Below, piece after piece: positions 63,832 to 64,000 of a DNA stretch of 64,000 nucleotides (the stretch's first letter is position 1; each line of letters begins with the position of its first letter). The position numbers and the translations under genes are program-made. Source of the DNA: a virus; IMG/VR virus record IMGVR_UViG_3300012936_000003, positions 1 to 64,000 of that record. The stretch is one strand, 5' to 3'. Below the pieces are notes generated by a model, which worked only from the letters and a program-made list of their open reading frames with translations, was not told the origin of the DNA and ran no database searches.

Positions 63832-64000
63832 GTTAATGTATTGTTCAATATTGAACTTCTTATATAGTTGTCTGAATCTTTTTGGTGTGAGACCCAAGAA
63901 CCTACTTGCTTCTGATTTTGTCTTAGCAGAAGACACCGCAAATAATAGTAGTGATTCTTTGATCATGTCTTGAAGTGAATACCATATTGGAAAACCATAG
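63805..64000 (-). CDS. C-terminal part of a Fis-type helix-turn-helix protein
   Basis: The frame enters from the right edge and ends with TAG at 63805-63807. The visible 64 residues include a Fis/NtrC-type HTH: SLQDMIKESLLLFAVSSAKT then KSEASRFLGLTPKRFRQLYK and KFNI, the pattern of family HTH_8 (compare NKSEAARLLGLSRRTLYRKL in bacterial regulators). It would bind DNA. The last eight residues and the stop are encoded inside the 5' end of tmRNA (27 bases of overlap), so processing of the tmRNA would cut this mRNA. The N-terminus is outside the window. Confidence 0.85.
   Translation of the reverse strand, partial: YGFPIWYSLQDMIKESLLLFAVSSAKTKSEASRFLGLTPKRFRQLYKKFNIEQYINGGDVDLTG

Overview
The window is a continuous piece of the genome of a large, lytic-looking, contractile-tailed double-stranded DNA phage (a myovirus distantly related to the T4 superfamily). 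The evidence is a T4-type baseplate block (gp25-like and gp6-like wedge proteins and a gp5-like spike with cell-wall hydrolase domains), a gp55-like late sigma factor, a CHC2/TOPRIM primase, a RuvC-fold nuclease, Mre11/Rad50 and PhoH. There are no host housekeeping operons. Almost every gene lies on the minus strand, tightly packed with start/stop overlaps of the TAATG or ATGA type. The sequence is AT-rich. Lipobox-bearing exported proteins suggest a diderm (Gram-negative) host; the species cannot be told from the sequence.

Layout, left to right; transcription of minus-strand genes runs right to left. 1-1379: small membrane and coiled-coil proteins resembling a holin/spanin-type lysis cassette. 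1409-6031: DNA metabolism, namely a single-chain Mre11-Rad50 fusion, a primase and a RuvC-like nuclease. 6031-44388: virion structure, including three tail or fibre-like proteins with common family features, several large structural proteins, a 4146-residue giant with lectin-like (LamG-type) domains, the gp6 and gp25 baseplate homologues, a 2279-residue protein and a spike carrying both NlpC/P60-type and M15-type peptidase signatures. 44399-52074: late sigma factor, FmdB-type zinc ribbon, two glycosyltransferases, a Cas4-like PD-(D/E)XK nuclease, a HExxH metallopeptidase and a PIN-PhoH protein. 52147-52176: a strong terminator. 52220-59343: a second structural block with three tandem paralogues (one with two in-frame starts), a coiled-coil protein and a small beta-rich protein. 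59497-61533: the only plus-strand genes, encoding a trypsin-like protease lipoprotein, a von Willebrand A lipoprotein and a 46-residue membrane protein. 61523-64000: HNH endonuclease, tRNA-Pro(UGG), a ClpP-like protease, tRNA-Arg(UCU), a one-helix membrane protein, a complete tmRNA (ssrA) and the end of a Fis-type DNA-binding protein whose stop codon lies inside the tmRNA.

The most notable points are the translation-quality module (tmRNA plus ClpP plus tRNAs in 1.5 kb), the plus-strand protease/VWA lipoprotein cassette, the Mre11-Rad50 fusion, the spike with two cell-wall hydrolase signatures and the nested start in the structural block. Functional names rest on motif reading by eye. No database search was possible, so proteins called only 'structural' are placed mainly by neighbourhood and general character.
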